NCBI RefSeq assembly: GCF_003490935.1
Contig: NZ_QQGD01000002.1
Location: 124,001 to 188,000 of the forward strand
Source of the DNA: Haemophilus haemolyticus_M
Lineage (GTDB): Bacteria; Pseudomonadota; Gammaproteobacteria; Enterobacterales; Pasteurellaceae
Reading direction: 5' to 3'
DNA length: 64,000 bases
Shown here: one piece after another, positions 34,901 through 44,932 of the stretch
How the letters are laid out: every line of letters starts with the position of its first letter
How positions within the stretch are numbered: the first letter of the stretch is position 1
Made by a program: the position numbers and the translations under genes
Notes under the pieces: model-generated
The model's database searches: none
Seen by the model: only the letters and a program-made list of their open reading frames with translations
Told to the model about the DNA's origin: nothing

Positions 34901-35059
34901 GTCGTTAGTCGTCTTACTCAAAATACAATTCCGCCAATTTTGGAAAAAGATGATACTTATTTGGTTGATCTTTATCAACGGATCATTCAGCAACAAATAG
35001 AATTGGTTCAAGAAGATTTATCTGTTGAGTTACAACAGCATTTAGCTAACATTAGCTAG
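31949..35059 (+). CDS. Large HerA/FtsK-type ATPase with Ser/Thr-rich insert
   Basis: A 1036-residue ATPase. Residues 1-225 are an N-terminal domain without a family I can name. Residues about 228-382 are extremely Ser/Thr/Gly-rich with alternating small residues (SIGLSIGESISQSFGQSLSL and similar). The HerA-type motor follows, with Walker A GSTGSGKS (574-581), Walker B VTVLEEAHNIL (802-807 core) and the sensor segment IIADQSPSAVD. HerA/FtsK/VirB4-like motors move DNA or protein through rings. With a toxin and immunity gene next downstream, pumping of the toxin or of DNA are both possible. AGGACTGAAT precedes the start, eight bases after the tail-anchored gene. Confidence 0.88.
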   Translation: MTTQLMTKNPENIRTKALASLQNGQALLNKNYLAELEHYAPMLLATNSQLSYGLDTRLYKVERIVLENKQSTLESLTAAYTALGSAGYSVFLFLKSDGTTTDVYLGVRGIPKKMMGAEAGALVEQVFKGHFSGSQLTSINSQETEKLLFGLNQTKQNLPPSVTAVSGVPSNAVIEREFFMQGLEKFIDAAEGRCYQALILAEPIDSAQLNSIQHGYESVATQLSPLLKQSLSFGENESESIGLSIGESISQSFGQSLSLTETKSTNESTSNTFTTGKNESFTKGSSESFTRGESNSSTLSTSTTAGFSFLANASVTRGYSHTSTVSSSYTRSTNSSHTTGTSTSNSTGKTHGSSLSSGSTTGTTTTDTYGSTTNKSVNNTQGSSRQITLEIVDKGIEQLLKQVDHHLERVTEARRYGAWHTAAYFIGDSTASSRSLASVFLGLMRGENSNSENFALTTWNSDKSKMLLPWLCNLTHPRLMSDLSRNLNISYLTPATLVSGKEMAMQLSLPRRSTSTVSVVEATPFGRKIQNVDGFTQKAEKSVNLGVVRHLWTDLPQKVELDVKKLSSHIFVTGSTGSGKSNTVYQLLSELNKNDVNFMVIEPAKGEYKNVFGHSEDVLVLGTNPLQAQMLKINPFKFPEGIHVLEHIDRLVEIFNVCWPMYAAMPAVLKDAMLEAYKTSGWDLDTSCNLFGKALFPTFTDLLTQLEKVIQQSAFSEEVKSNYIGSLVTRVKSLTNGLNGQIFASNEIDNAQLFDSNVIVDLSRIGSQETKSLIMGILVMRLSEHRMSDATGMNQPLKHVTVLEEAHNILKRTSTEQSSEGSNVAGKAVEMLSNAIAEMRTYGEGFIIADQSPSAVDISAIRNTNTKIIMRLPDETDRRLAGKAAGVTDEQLEEIAKLPKGVAVVYQNDWLEPVLCKIHHFGEEEKPYQYEPQKQLSDEKKAFHQHIADLLFSQKTKKQLDLVEISKSIEQSKLGVEYKNYFLEVVSRLTQNTIPPILEKDDTYLVDLYQRIIQQQIELVQEDLSVELQQHLANIS

Positions 35060-35068
35060 GGGACTATT

Positions 35069-35695
35069 ATGTTAGAGAATTTTAAGCCTTCGGATATTCA
35101 GCCCTCTGTAGAAAGCACTAAAGATAATTCTTTTAAAATGCCTGAGATTAAGGATTTACCTCCGATTGATGACAAAGAAGAGGTTAAAGATATTAATCCT
35201 ATGTTGGCAATAGATGATTTGCCTCCAGTAGACGACAAATGCTATGCTAATGGTGAACATAAAGAAAATAACGAGAAAAAGATTTCTTGCCGTAATGAAA
35301 AGTTAAAAGATACAACCCATCCCGAAACAAATGTTCCATTTAAGGAAAAAACAGTTGAAAATCCTCAAGGAGAACAAGTAACGGGTGTTTTCCCTGAATT
35401 TGAATCGACGTTTGATGCTCTATTACCAGAAGAAATGTATCAATCTTCAGATAGAGTTCAATTTGAAGAATGTAATAAACAGCTAAAAGAAGCAGTTGAA
35501 AACAATTCGGAATTAAAAGAAAAGTTTTCTGACGAACAATTAGAGCAAATTGAAAATGGAGATACCCCAGACGGTTATACATGGCATCACCATGAAGAAT
35601 CGGGAAAAATGCAATTAGTTGATACAGAAACCCATAGTAAAACAGGTCACACCGGAGGAAAAGCAATCTGGGGTGGTGGTTCTGAAAATAGATAA
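35069..35695 (+). CDS. Putative WHH/colicin-DNase-type nuclease toxin
   Basis: A 208-residue protein. The last 100 residues resemble the HNH/Endonuclease VII (WHH) nuclease fold used by colicin-like and polymorphic toxins: PEFEST, GYTWHHHEESGKMQLVD (Trp172, His173-175), His189 and GHTGG (His194). The first 100 residues are acidic and disordered-looking, with a duplicated motif DLPP[IV]DDK at 29-36 and 50-57, which could be a recognition or export tag. There is no signal peptide and no classical trafficking domain. The gene follows the ATPase by nine bases with AGGGGA before the start, and precedes a SMI1-type immunity gene. Confidence 0.85.
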   Translation: MLENFKPSDIQPSVESTKDNSFKMPEIKDLPPIDDKEEVKDINPMLAIDDLPPVDDKCYANGEHKENNEKKISCRNEKLKDTTHPETNVPFKEKTVENPQGEQVTGVFPEFESTFDALLPEEMYQSSDRVQFEECNKQLKEAVENNSELKEKFSDEQLEQIENGDTPDGYTWHHHEESGKMQLVDTETHSKTGHTGGKAIWGGGSENR

Positions 35696-35707
35696 GAGGC
35701 TTGAATT

Positions 35708-36103
35708 ATGACACAATTAACTTGGAAATACGTTAAACCAATTAAAGAACAAAATGTAATTGAACTTTTTGAAAAAAAAGCAGATATAAAATTTCCTGAT
35801 GATTTAAAAGCGATTCTTAATCAATATAACAATGGTCGCCCATCAAATAAATATTTTGATACTGAAACAGAAAAAGAATGCGAATTTAAGAAATTGCTTT
35901 CTTTGAATGTTGAAGATAGTGATAATATTTATGATGTATTTGGTTTTGAAACCCAATTTAAGAATCTTGTAGCATTTGCTAGCAATTCAGGTGGTAATTT
36001 GATTTGTCTCTATGAAGGAAAAATTGTTTATTGGAAAAGTGAAACCGATCAAATAGAACCTTTATCAGAGACATTTACTCAGTTTCTAGAAAAGTTGTAT
36101 TAA
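35708..36103 (+). CDS. SMI1/KNR4 (SUKH) family immunity protein
   Basis: A 131-residue SUKH-type protein: a Phe/Pro start (IKFPDDLKAILNQYNNGRPS, residues 27-46) and later FGFETQFKNLVAFASNSGGNLICLY and the C-terminal IEPLSETFTQFLEKLY are typical of the fold. SUKH proteins are common immunity factors for nuclease toxins, and the WHH nuclease is immediately upstream (12-base gap). I infer that it inhibits that nuclease by direct binding. AGAGGCTTGAATT precedes the start. It is the last gene in the tight operon. Confidence 0.88.
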   Translation: MTQLTWKYVKPIKEQNVIELFEKKADIKFPDDLKAILNQYNNGRPSNKYFDTETEKECEFKKLLSLNVEDSDNIYDVFGFETQFKNLVAFASNSGGNLICLYEGKIVYWKSETDQIEPLSETFTQFLEKLY

Positions 36104-36205
36104 CTCTTTCCCCAAACCGTCCCAAGAGGTTGGTTTCCTTCTAAAATTTACAAACCCACCAATCTATACCATAATGGCTCCATGTTGATAACATCGGAGC
36201 CTATT

Positions 36206-36862
36206 ATGTCACTGACTGAACAATTAGAAAATTTAAATGATTACTACAAAGAAAATCGTGATACCTTTAACGATAACTTTCGCTTAAAAATGCACCGTAC
36301 ATTAAGCTGGTTGAAAAAAGCCAATGAAGAAGAAAATTTAGACTTCAAATTTATCGCACTTTGGATTGCCTTTAATGCAGCCTATGCCGATGAGTTAAGT
36401 AAAAAAGAAATTGAACGTAAGGTATTTCATCAATTTATTACTCGCCTTTGTGAATTGGATTCTGAACATCTACTTTATGGAATTATCTGGGATGAATTTC
36501 CTGGGACAGTGAAAGCTCTACTAGATACGCCTTATACATTCCAACCATTTTGGGATGCTCATAATGGTCTATTAGCAGGGAAAGAATGGAAAGCAATGTT
36601 TTCTGCAGCGAAGAAAAAAGCCCATTTTGCTTTTGAAGAACAGAAAACAGCAGAAGTATTGGAAGTGGTATTTGGGCATTTATACACATTGAGAAATCAG
36701 CTTATACATGGCGGAGCTACTTATGAAAGTAGTACCAACCGTAAACAGCTAGAAGAAGCCTGTGCATTACTGTCATTATTCGTACCTGCAATGGTAAAAA
36801 TTATGTTGCGTAATGATTCAGAGCCAAGTTGGGGAAAACCTTTCTATCCTGTTGTAAAATAA
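36206..36862 (+). CDS. HEPN-domain protein (possible RNase)
   Basis: A 218-residue protein, helical throughout. The motif Arg163-x4-His168 (LRNQLIHGG) is the R-x4-6-H signature of HEPN RNase domains (as in ApeA-like and toxin-antitoxin HEPN proteins). I start it at the ATG at 36206 (MSLTEQ), with GGAG upstream; an ATG at 36182 would add eight residues. It is separated from the immunity gene by 102 bases, so it may have its own promoter. It has no MNT antitoxin partner nearby. A role as RNA-cutting effector or abortive-infection factor for the island is possible but unproven. Confidence 0.7.
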   Translation: MSLTEQLENLNDYYKENRDTFNDNFRLKMHRTLSWLKKANEEENLDFKFIALWIAFNAAYADELSKKEIERKVFHQFITRLCELDSEHLLYGIIWDEFPGTVKALLDTPYTFQPFWDAHNGLLAGKEWKAMFSAAKKKAHFAFEEQKTAEVLEVVFGHLYTLRNQLIHGGATYESSTNRKQLEEACALLSLFVPAMVKIMLRNDSEPSWGKPFYPVVK

Positions 36863-36963
36863 ATTTATTTCTTAATGTAATTTGCGAACCAACCTTGCAA
36901 TCTAGTTCGCTATAATTCTCACCAATCTGATATCATTCAGATTGAACTCCTTTGGTCTAGGTA

Positions 36964-36993
36964 AAAGTGCGGTGAAAATTCACCGCACTTTGT
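36964..36993 (-). terminator. Paired uptake sequences forming the cysK terminator
   Basis: AAAGTGCGGTGAA and TTCACCGCACTTT are inverted copies of the uptake core with a two-base gap. They form a perfect hairpin just after the cysK stop on the minus strand, with flanking T-rich sequence. It closes the island on its right side. Confidence 0.85.
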
Positions 36994-37003
36994 TCTTCTT
37001 GGT

Positions 37004-37954
37004 TTATCCCTCAATCCCTTCAAACAATGCTGTGCTTAAATAGCGCTCTGAAGCTGAAGGCAAAATAACGACAATGAGTTTATCAGCAAATTCTGGTAAT
37101 TTAGCTAGGCGATCTGCAGCCGCGACAGCTGCACCAGATGAAATACCTGCAAGAATGCCTTCTTCCGCCATTAAGCGACGAGCTGTGGCAAGTGCGGTAT
37201 CGCTATCAACAGTTTCTACGCGATCAATAATAGATAAATCTAAATTTTTTGGAATAAAACCAGCACCGATACCCTGAATTTTGTGTGGACCTGGTTTTGC
37301 TTCTTCGCCCGCTAAAGTTTGAGTAATAACAGGCGATTCCGCTGGTTCAACAGCAACAGAAGTGATTTGTTTACCAAAATCTAATTTAATCGCACGAGAA
37401 ATACCCGTAATTGTGCCACCTGTTCCTACGCCAGCAACCACAACATCGACTTTACCATCCGTATCTTTCCAAATTTCAGGACCTGTTGTTTCTCGATGAA
37501 TTTGTGGGTTGGCTGGATTTTCAAACTGTTTAAGCATGACATAGCGGCTTGGATCAGAAGCAACAATTTCTTCCGCTTTCGCAATCGCGCCTTTCATTCC
37601 TTTTGTGCCTTCGGTAAGCACTAAATTCACACCCAATCCGCGCAATAAACGTTTTCTTTCTAGGCTCATTGTTTCTGGCATGGTGAGCGTGATTTTATAA
37701 CCTCTAGCGGCTGCAACATAGGCCAAAGCGATACCTGTATTACCGCTCGTTGCATCTACAATTTCTTTTCCTTTCGTGAGCGTGCCATCTTTTTCTGCTT
37801 GCCACACCATATTCGCTCCAATACGGCATTTTACGCTGTAGCTTGGGTTACGACCTTCAATTTTCACGACCACATTGCCGTTATGACCAAAATGTTTTAA
37901 ACGCACAAGTGGCGTATTTCCGATAGAATAAGAATTGTCTGCATAAATTGTCAT
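37004..37954 (-). CDS. cysK: Cysteine synthase A (O-acetylserine sulfhydrylase)
   Basis: CysK makes L-cysteine from O-acetylserine and sulfide using PLP. The 316-residue protein has the PLP lysine Lys42 in PSYSVKCRIGANM, the asparagine loop TSGNTGIA, and the phosphate-binding loop GTGGTITG. Length and start match the family. It lies just outside the accessory island and is flanked on the far side by cysZ on the same strand. In other bacteria CysK also binds some CdiA toxins as a permissive factor; I do not claim that here. Confidence 0.97.
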   Translation of the reverse strand: MTIYADNSYSIGNTPLVRLKHFGHNGNVVVKIEGRNPSYSVKCRIGANMVWQAEKDGTLTKGKEIVDATSGNTGIALAYVAAARGYKITLTMPETMSLERKRLLRGLGVNLVLTEGTKGMKGAIAKAEEIVASDPSRYVMLKQFENPANPQIHRETTGPEIWKDTDGKVDVVVAGVGTGGTITGISRAIKLDFGKQITSVAVEPAESPVITQTLAGEEAKPGPHKIQGIGAGFIPKNLDLSIIDRVETVDSDTALATARRLMAEEGILAGISSGAAVAAADRLAKLPEFADKLIVVILPSASERYLSTALFEGIEG

Positions 37955-38053
37955 AATATTTCCCTTTTGTTGGACTTCGTTAGTGTTGGTTTATTTATAG
38001 CACCGCACTTTTGATTAAAAAAATAGTTATTTGATCTATTTTATAACCGCAAG

Positions 38054-38872
38054 CTATTTAACAACCCCTGTATTTTCTGAACGAACATCAAGCCCCGTTT
38101 GAGATGATGGGTAGCTATTCATATTAAAACGTAAATAATTACGATAATTTTCCACCCACATCACCGTCGCACCGCATACTGCAACAGGCATAATTAATAA
38201 ATTAATCACGGGCACAAATGTGCAACAAGTCACCAATCCACCAAAACTTAAACTTTGAGTTCGTTGATTGCCAAGCGCATTTTTCATGATATCAAAAGAG
38301 ACTTTGTGATTATCAAAAGGATAATCACAGTATTGAATTGCCATCATCCAACAAGTGAACAAAAAAGTAAGTACAGGTACGATGGTTTGCCCAACCAAAG
38401 GAATAAAACTTAGTAAAAACAAGGCGATAATTTTAGGCAGGCTGTAACGTAATTTTTGCCACTCTCGAGAAAGCATACGAGGCACATCTTTCATTACATC
38501 CACGAGACTATCATCATTAATATTTTCACCTGTCAGCATTTTTTCTACTTTTTCCGCTAACAAGCCATTAAAAGGGGCAGCGATAAAACCGGACAGTGTG
38601 GTGAAAGTAAAATAAAAGAGCAATAAAATCGTTAAAATTGACAGGGTTAACAAAATTACACTGAGAAAATTCAGCCAGTCTGGAATAAAATTCATCACCC
38701 AATCAATCGCACTGGTAATTTGACTAATAAAAAGCCAAAATAAACCACAAAGCAAAACGGTATTGAGCAAAATCGGAATAATAACAAACCGACGCAGACC
38801 TTTTTGCGTGATGTAATGCCAGCCCATTACAAAATAATGGAAACCAGATTTTAATTCATTGGGATTCAACAT
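38054..38872 (-). CDS. cysZ: Sulfate transporter CysZ
   Basis: CysZ is an inner-membrane sulfate transporter supplying cysteine synthesis. The 272-residue protein has about four to six hydrophobic segments, including the long SVILLTLSILTILLLFYFT stretch, and the family region FIPLVGQTIVPVL. The neighbour cysK fits the same pathway. The start at 38872 has GAAAGGAAAGAAAA. It is transcribed divergently from zipA, with 152 bases between the starts. Confidence 0.94.
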   Translation of the reverse strand: MLNPNELKSGFHYFVMGWHYITQKGLRRFVIIPILLNTVLLCGLFWLFISQITSAIDWVMNFIPDWLNFLSVILLTLSILTILLLFYFTFTTLSGFIAAPFNGLLAEKVEKMLTGENINDDSLVDVMKDVPRMLSREWQKLRYSLPKIIALFLLSFIPLVGQTIVPVLTFLFTCWMMAIQYCDYPFDNHKVSFDIMKNALGNQRTQSLSFGGLVTCCTFVPVINLLIMPVAVCGATVMWVENYRNYLRFNMNSYPSSQTGLDVRSENTGVVK

Positions 38873-39024
38873 TTTTCTTTCCTTTCAATAAAAATACGCC
38901 TAAAACAGACCGCTCTTTTCCCTTAAAATTCCACGCATTGAAGTATTTTTTCACCTACTGAAATATGGTAGGATTAGCGCCATTAATAGCATTCTCGCTG
39001 GACTAGCACGCGTAAGGAATAGAG

Positions 39025-40011
39025 ATGGATTTAAATACAATTTTGATTATTGTGGGCATTTTGGCACTCGTTGCCTTAATCGTGCACGGATTATGGTCAA
39101 ATCGTCGTGAGAAATCAAAATATTTTGATAAAGCCAACAAATTTGACCGCACTTCTCATGTGCAAAGATCCCATACGCAAGAAGAAACGATACCAACAAA
39201 TGCTAATTTGTCTCACGTCACTACAGCGCAAGCAAATGCACCAATTCGTCATAAAGTCATGCCTAATGCATCAGTGAATCAAGAACCTGTTGATTATAGA
39301 CAAAGTGAAAAAAGCGTCGATGACATTAAGATTTCAATTCCAAATGTTCAACCTGTTTATGATATGGGAAATCATCGTTATGAGCCGTTAAAGCCGACTC
39401 AACCACAATATGATATGCCGACATCAAATAGCGTTGCTAATATGACATTGGAACAAATTGAAGAACAAAGCCAAAATGCTAGTTTCGATGGAATTAATTC
39501 ATCATCACCAGAATTAAGAGCGCAACTTGCGGAATTAGCTCACGAAGAACGTCAAGTGGACTACAACGTATCTTTTAATGAACCAAAAGCAGAAACGACA
39601 GCCAAACTCAAACAAACAACGGGCTATATTCAACTTTATCTTATTCCCAAATCTAGCGAGCAATTCAATGGTGCAAAATTAGTACAAGCACTTGAAAACC
39701 TAGGGTTTATCTTGGGTGAGGATGAAATGTATCACCGCCACTTAGATTTAAGTGTGGCAAGTCCAGTTCTCTTTAGCGTGGCAAATTTAGAGCAACCGGG
39801 AACATTCGATGCTTATAACTTAGTCGATTTCAGCACGATGGGAATTGTATTCTTTATGCAACTACCATCACCAGGTAATAATCTCGCTAATTTACGAATG
39901 ATGATCCGCGCTGCGCATACATTAGCCGAAGATTTACAAGGCATCGTGCTTACTGAAGAACAAGAAATCTTTGATGAAAATGCAGAGCAAGCATATCTTG
40001 CTCGCGTGTAA
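39025..40011 (+). CDS. zipA: Cell division protein ZipA
   Basis: ZipA is a bitopic division protein that anchors FtsZ to the inner membrane. The 328-residue protein has an N-terminal periplasmic stub and membrane helix (residues 5-24), a basic segment, a long Pro/Gln-rich linker (about 45-195) and the C-terminal FtsZ-binding domain (about 200-328, GYIQLYLIPKSSEQFNGAKLVQAL...). Length and order fit. It is followed by ligA, as in E. coli. Confidence 0.95.
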   Translation: MDLNTILIIVGILALVALIVHGLWSNRREKSKYFDKANKFDRTSHVQRSHTQEETIPTNANLSHVTTAQANAPIRHKVMPNASVNQEPVDYRQSEKSVDDIKISIPNVQPVYDMGNHRYEPLKPTQPQYDMPTSNSVANMTLEQIEEQSQNASFDGINSSSPELRAQLAELAHEERQVDYNVSFNEPKAETTAKLKQTTGYIQLYLIPKSSEQFNGAKLVQALENLGFILGEDEMYHRHLDLSVASPVLFSVANLEQPGTFDAYNLVDFSTMGIVFFMQLPSPGNNLANLRMMIRAAHTLAEDLQGIVLTEEQEIFDENAEQAYLARV

Positions 40012-40049
40012 ATCCATGCCTTAAATTTACCGCACTTTTATCTTTATTG

Positions 40050-40077
40050 AGACAGGCTTTATGCCTGTCTATTTTCA
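40050..40077 (+). terminator. Hairpin between zipA and ligA
   Basis: AGACAGGC (40050-40057) pairs with GCCTGTCT (40063-40070) around a five-base loop and is followed by ATTTTC. Two uptake sequences flank it. Confidence 0.6.
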
Positions 40078-40121
40078 CTCTAAACACACAAAAAGTGCGG
40101 TCATTTTTCCCCGAGAATTTT

Positions 40122-42140
<2,019 letters not shown>

Positions 42141-42161
42141 TTGAATTCAAATCGTATAAAC

Positions 42162-42200
42162 AAAAGCGGCCAAAAATCATTATATTTTGACCGCTCTTTT
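42162..42200 (+). terminator. Imperfect hairpin between ligA and emrB
   Basis: AAAAGCGGCCAAA and TTTGACCGCTCTTTT form an imperfect inverted repeat with T/A runs outside, between convergent ligA and emrB stops. Confidence 0.6.
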
Positions 42201-42217
42201 GTATTAGGGATATACCG

Positions 42218-43750
42218 CTAATGACGCCCGCCAAAAGGTGGTTTTGCAAACCAAATCACAATAAACAATCCTAAGAATCCCATAGCTGATAGCCAAAATA
42301 TTTCATTTGCGCCAATAATAAATCCTTGCGATGTTATTTGTTGAGCAATGTAAGCTGAAGTTTGGGTATCACTTAAACCAAATTGATTCATTTGATGGTA
42401 AAAACTTTGGGAAATTGGGTTATAAGGATTAATGTGTTCCGTTAATTGAGTATGGTGAACAGCTTCACGGTTATACCAAATAAATGTGGTTAAAGATGTC
42501 CCTACAGAACCCGCTAAAGTTCTCAAGAAGTTAAATAAGCTAGATGCAGAAGCCATTCTATGCGCAGGCAAGCCAGACAGCGTTATAGTGGTAAGTGGCA
42601 TAAAGAAACAAGCCACAGCCAAACCTTGCACTAATTGTGGTAAAGTCACATCAGCAAATGTCATTGATGGCTCAAAAGTCACCGCTCGCCAATAAAATGT
42701 TATTGCATATACAATAAAACTTATTGTCACTAAAACTCGCATATCGATCTTATAACCGAAACGCCCAATAATCGGTGAAAGCAAAATTGGGAATAATCCA
42801 ACTGGGGAAGCCGCAAGCCCAGCCCACGTCGCGGTGTAATGGAAGACTTGTTGTAGCAAGAGCGGAATTAATACCACAGAACCTAAATAAATCAAAAAGG
42901 CTAAACTAGTACATAAACACCCTACACTAAAATTACGAGAATGGAAAAGCGAAATATCTACTACAGGATTATCATCTGTCAATTCCCAAATAACCAAGGC
43001 AATCAGACAAACGACAGCAACAACGGCTAATATAATGATTTCATTAGAATTAAACCAATCTTGCTCACGCCCCTGATCAAGCATTAATTGCAAACATCCC
43101 ACGCCTAAGACAAGTAAAACTAAACCGACCTTATCAATAGGTTGATGAACAATTTCACTTTCTCGTCTACCTAAAATCTTCCAGCTGATTAGCACAACTA
43201 ATAAACCAATCGGAACATTAATAAAGAAAATCCATCCCCAGTGGATATTATCACTAATCCATCCGCCTAAAATTGGGCCAAAAATAGGTGCAACAACAAT
43301 AGTCATTGACCAAAATGCCAATGCCATTCCACGTTTTTCTGGCGGGTAATTATTTAATAATAAACTTTGCGAAAGGGGAATCACCGGGCCTGCTACAGCA
43401 CCTTGAATGACGCGAAAAATAATTAATGCTTCAAGACTATCTGCAATCCCACAAAGCCAAGATGAAACAACGAATAAAAAAGTTGAGACTAAAAATAACC
43501 GCACTTCGCCAAAACGTTTTGCTAACCAACCTGTTATTGGAATAGAAATCGCATTTGCCACACCAAAAGAAGTAATTACCCATGTACCTTGACTAAAAGA
43601 TGCGCCAAGATCTCCCGCAATAGTAGGAATCGCCACATTTGCAATGGTAGAATCTAATACTTGCATAAAGGTGGCAAGAGATAAAGCCAGCGTCAATAAA
43701 ATCAGGGCGCCACCTTGAATAGGCGGGAATTTTTTTGCGGAATTGTCCAT
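42218..43750 (-). CDS. emrB: EmrB-type multidrug MFS transporter
   Basis: A 510-residue DHA2-family (14-helix) drug:H+ antiporter. The first helix carries ATFMQVLDSTIANVAIPTIAGDLGAS, with the conserved Asp, followed by the GWLAKRFGEVRLFL motif A loop. It works with the membrane fusion protein EmrA (next gene upstream, 9-base gap) and TolC to expel hydrophobic compounds. The gene pair and the lengths match E. coli EmrAB. Confidence 0.94.
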   Translation of the reverse strand: MDNSAKKFPPIQGGALILLTLALSLATFMQVLDSTIANVAIPTIAGDLGASFSQGTWVITSFGVANAISIPITGWLAKRFGEVRLFLVSTFLFVVSSWLCGIADSLEALIIFRVIQGAVAGPVIPLSQSLLLNNYPPEKRGMALAFWSMTIVVAPIFGPILGGWISDNIHWGWIFFINVPIGLLVVLISWKILGRRESEIVHQPIDKVGLVLLVLGVGCLQLMLDQGREQDWFNSNEIIILAVVAVVCLIALVIWELTDDNPVVDISLFHSRNFSVGCLCTSLAFLIYLGSVVLIPLLLQQVFHYTATWAGLAASPVGLFPILLSPIIGRFGYKIDMRVLVTISFIVYAITFYWRAVTFEPSMTFADVTLPQLVQGLAVACFFMPLTTITLSGLPAHRMASASSLFNFLRTLAGSVGTSLTTFIWYNREAVHHTQLTEHINPYNPISQSFYHQMNQFGLSDTQTSAYIAQQITSQGFIIGANEIFWLSAMGFLGLFIVIWFAKPPFGGRH

Positions 43751-43759
43751 AACACCGCC

Positions 43760-44932
43760 TTAATGGCTGTTTTGTTGAATAATAGATTCAATCAAATCTT
43801 CTACCGCACTTTCATCATATTTAAGTGTATCAGTAGCAAATAACGTTTTCGGTTCTGCTTTTTCTCTTAATATTGGACCAGATGAATCGGAAATTCTTAC
43901 TTTTGCCGTTGCAGAAAGACCAATTCTCAATGGTGTTTCTACAAATTGTTGTGGATCTAATTTAATTCGCACAGGTACACGTTGCACCACCTTAATCCAG
44001 TTACCCGTAGCATTTTGTGAAGGTAAAAGAGAAAACGCATTGCCAGTCCCCATTTCAATACCATTTATCACGCCATCAAATTCTTTATTTTTACCGTATA
44101 AATCAAAATAAATTTTCACCGGCTGGCCAATGCGCATATTCGTTAATTGGGTTTCTTTGAAGTTAGCTTCTAGCCACATTTGTTCATTAGAAACCACTGC
44201 CATTAATGCGCCGCCCACTGAAACAGCTTGCCCAACTTGAGCATTACGACGCGCCACATAGCCATCAATTGGACTTCTAATTTTTGTACGTTGTAAATTC
44301 AACCAAGCCTGTTTAAGCGAGCTCATTGCATTCTGTATTTGCGGTTGTTGACGTAGTGGAACGTTACTCAATAAAGCCTGATTGGCCGCTAATTGATTTC
44401 TAGAAGAATTTAAATTTGCTTTGGAAAGCTCAACGGCTTCTTTTGCATGTTGGAAAGATTCTTTATCAATCGCGCCCATTTTTTCAAGTTGAACACGGCG
44501 TGTCAAATTGCCTTGAGCTTGAGCTAAAGAAATTTCATTGGCGTGCACAGCTGATTGCAATTGCTGCACAGTGAAACCAAGTTGTTCTACCTGACGTACA
44601 GCATTGGCGAGATTGCTTTTGGCCTGTTCGAAGCTAAGTTTCGCATTCGTATCATCCAATTCAACTAGAATATCACCTGCATGGACTTTATCCATATTGT
44701 CAGCATTAATCTTCGCTACATTGCCCGCAACTTGTGATGACACCATCACTTGATTTCCACCCACATAAGCATCTTCCGTTTCCTCAAAATCTTTCAAGAA
44801 GAAAAACCAATACAAAGCACAAGCAATACCAATAATAAGCAGGAGAAGAATAAAAATACTTAAGCCTTTTTTACGGTTAGTTTTATTTGATACAGATTTA
44901 TTTGATGGGTTTTCAGTTGCAGTTTGCGTCAT
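43760..44932 (-). CDS. emrA: EmrA-type membrane fusion protein
   Basis: A 390-residue HlyD-family periplasmic adaptor. It has an N-terminal cytoplasmic tail, one membrane helix (about residues 25-47), a first lipoyl half (VGGNQVMVSSQVAGNVAKIN), long coiled-coil helices (about 95-215), a second lipoyl half (IRSPIDGYVARRNAQVGQAV) and a beta-barrel domain. It links EmrB to the outer-membrane channel. It is co-transcribed with emrB. No EmrR-like regulator gene is adjacent; 183 bases separate it from folA and hold no gene. Confidence 0.94.
   Translation of the reverse strand: MTQTATENPSNKSVSNKTNRKKGLSIFILLLLIIGIACALYWFFFLKDFEETEDAYVGGNQVMVSSQVAGNVAKINADNMDKVHAGDILVELDDTNAKLSFEQAKSNLANAVRQVEQLGFTVQQLQSAVHANEISLAQAQGNLTRRVQLEKMGAIDKESFQHAKEAVELSKANLNSSRNQLAANQALLSNVPLRQQPQIQNAMSSLKQAWLNLQRTKIRSPIDGYVARRNAQVGQAVSVGGALMAVVSNEQMWLEANFKETQLTNMRIGQPVKIYFDLYGKNKEFDGVINGIEMGTGNAFSLLPSQNATGNWIKVVQRVPVRIKLDPQQFVETPLRIGLSATAKVRISDSSGPILREKAEPKTLFATDTLKYDESAVEDLIESIIQQNSH

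Noticed and set aside
36104..36205. Inverted AAACC/GGTTT words between immunity and HEPN genes
   Set aside because: The stem is short with a large loop and no clean T run, so it is too weak to call a terminator.
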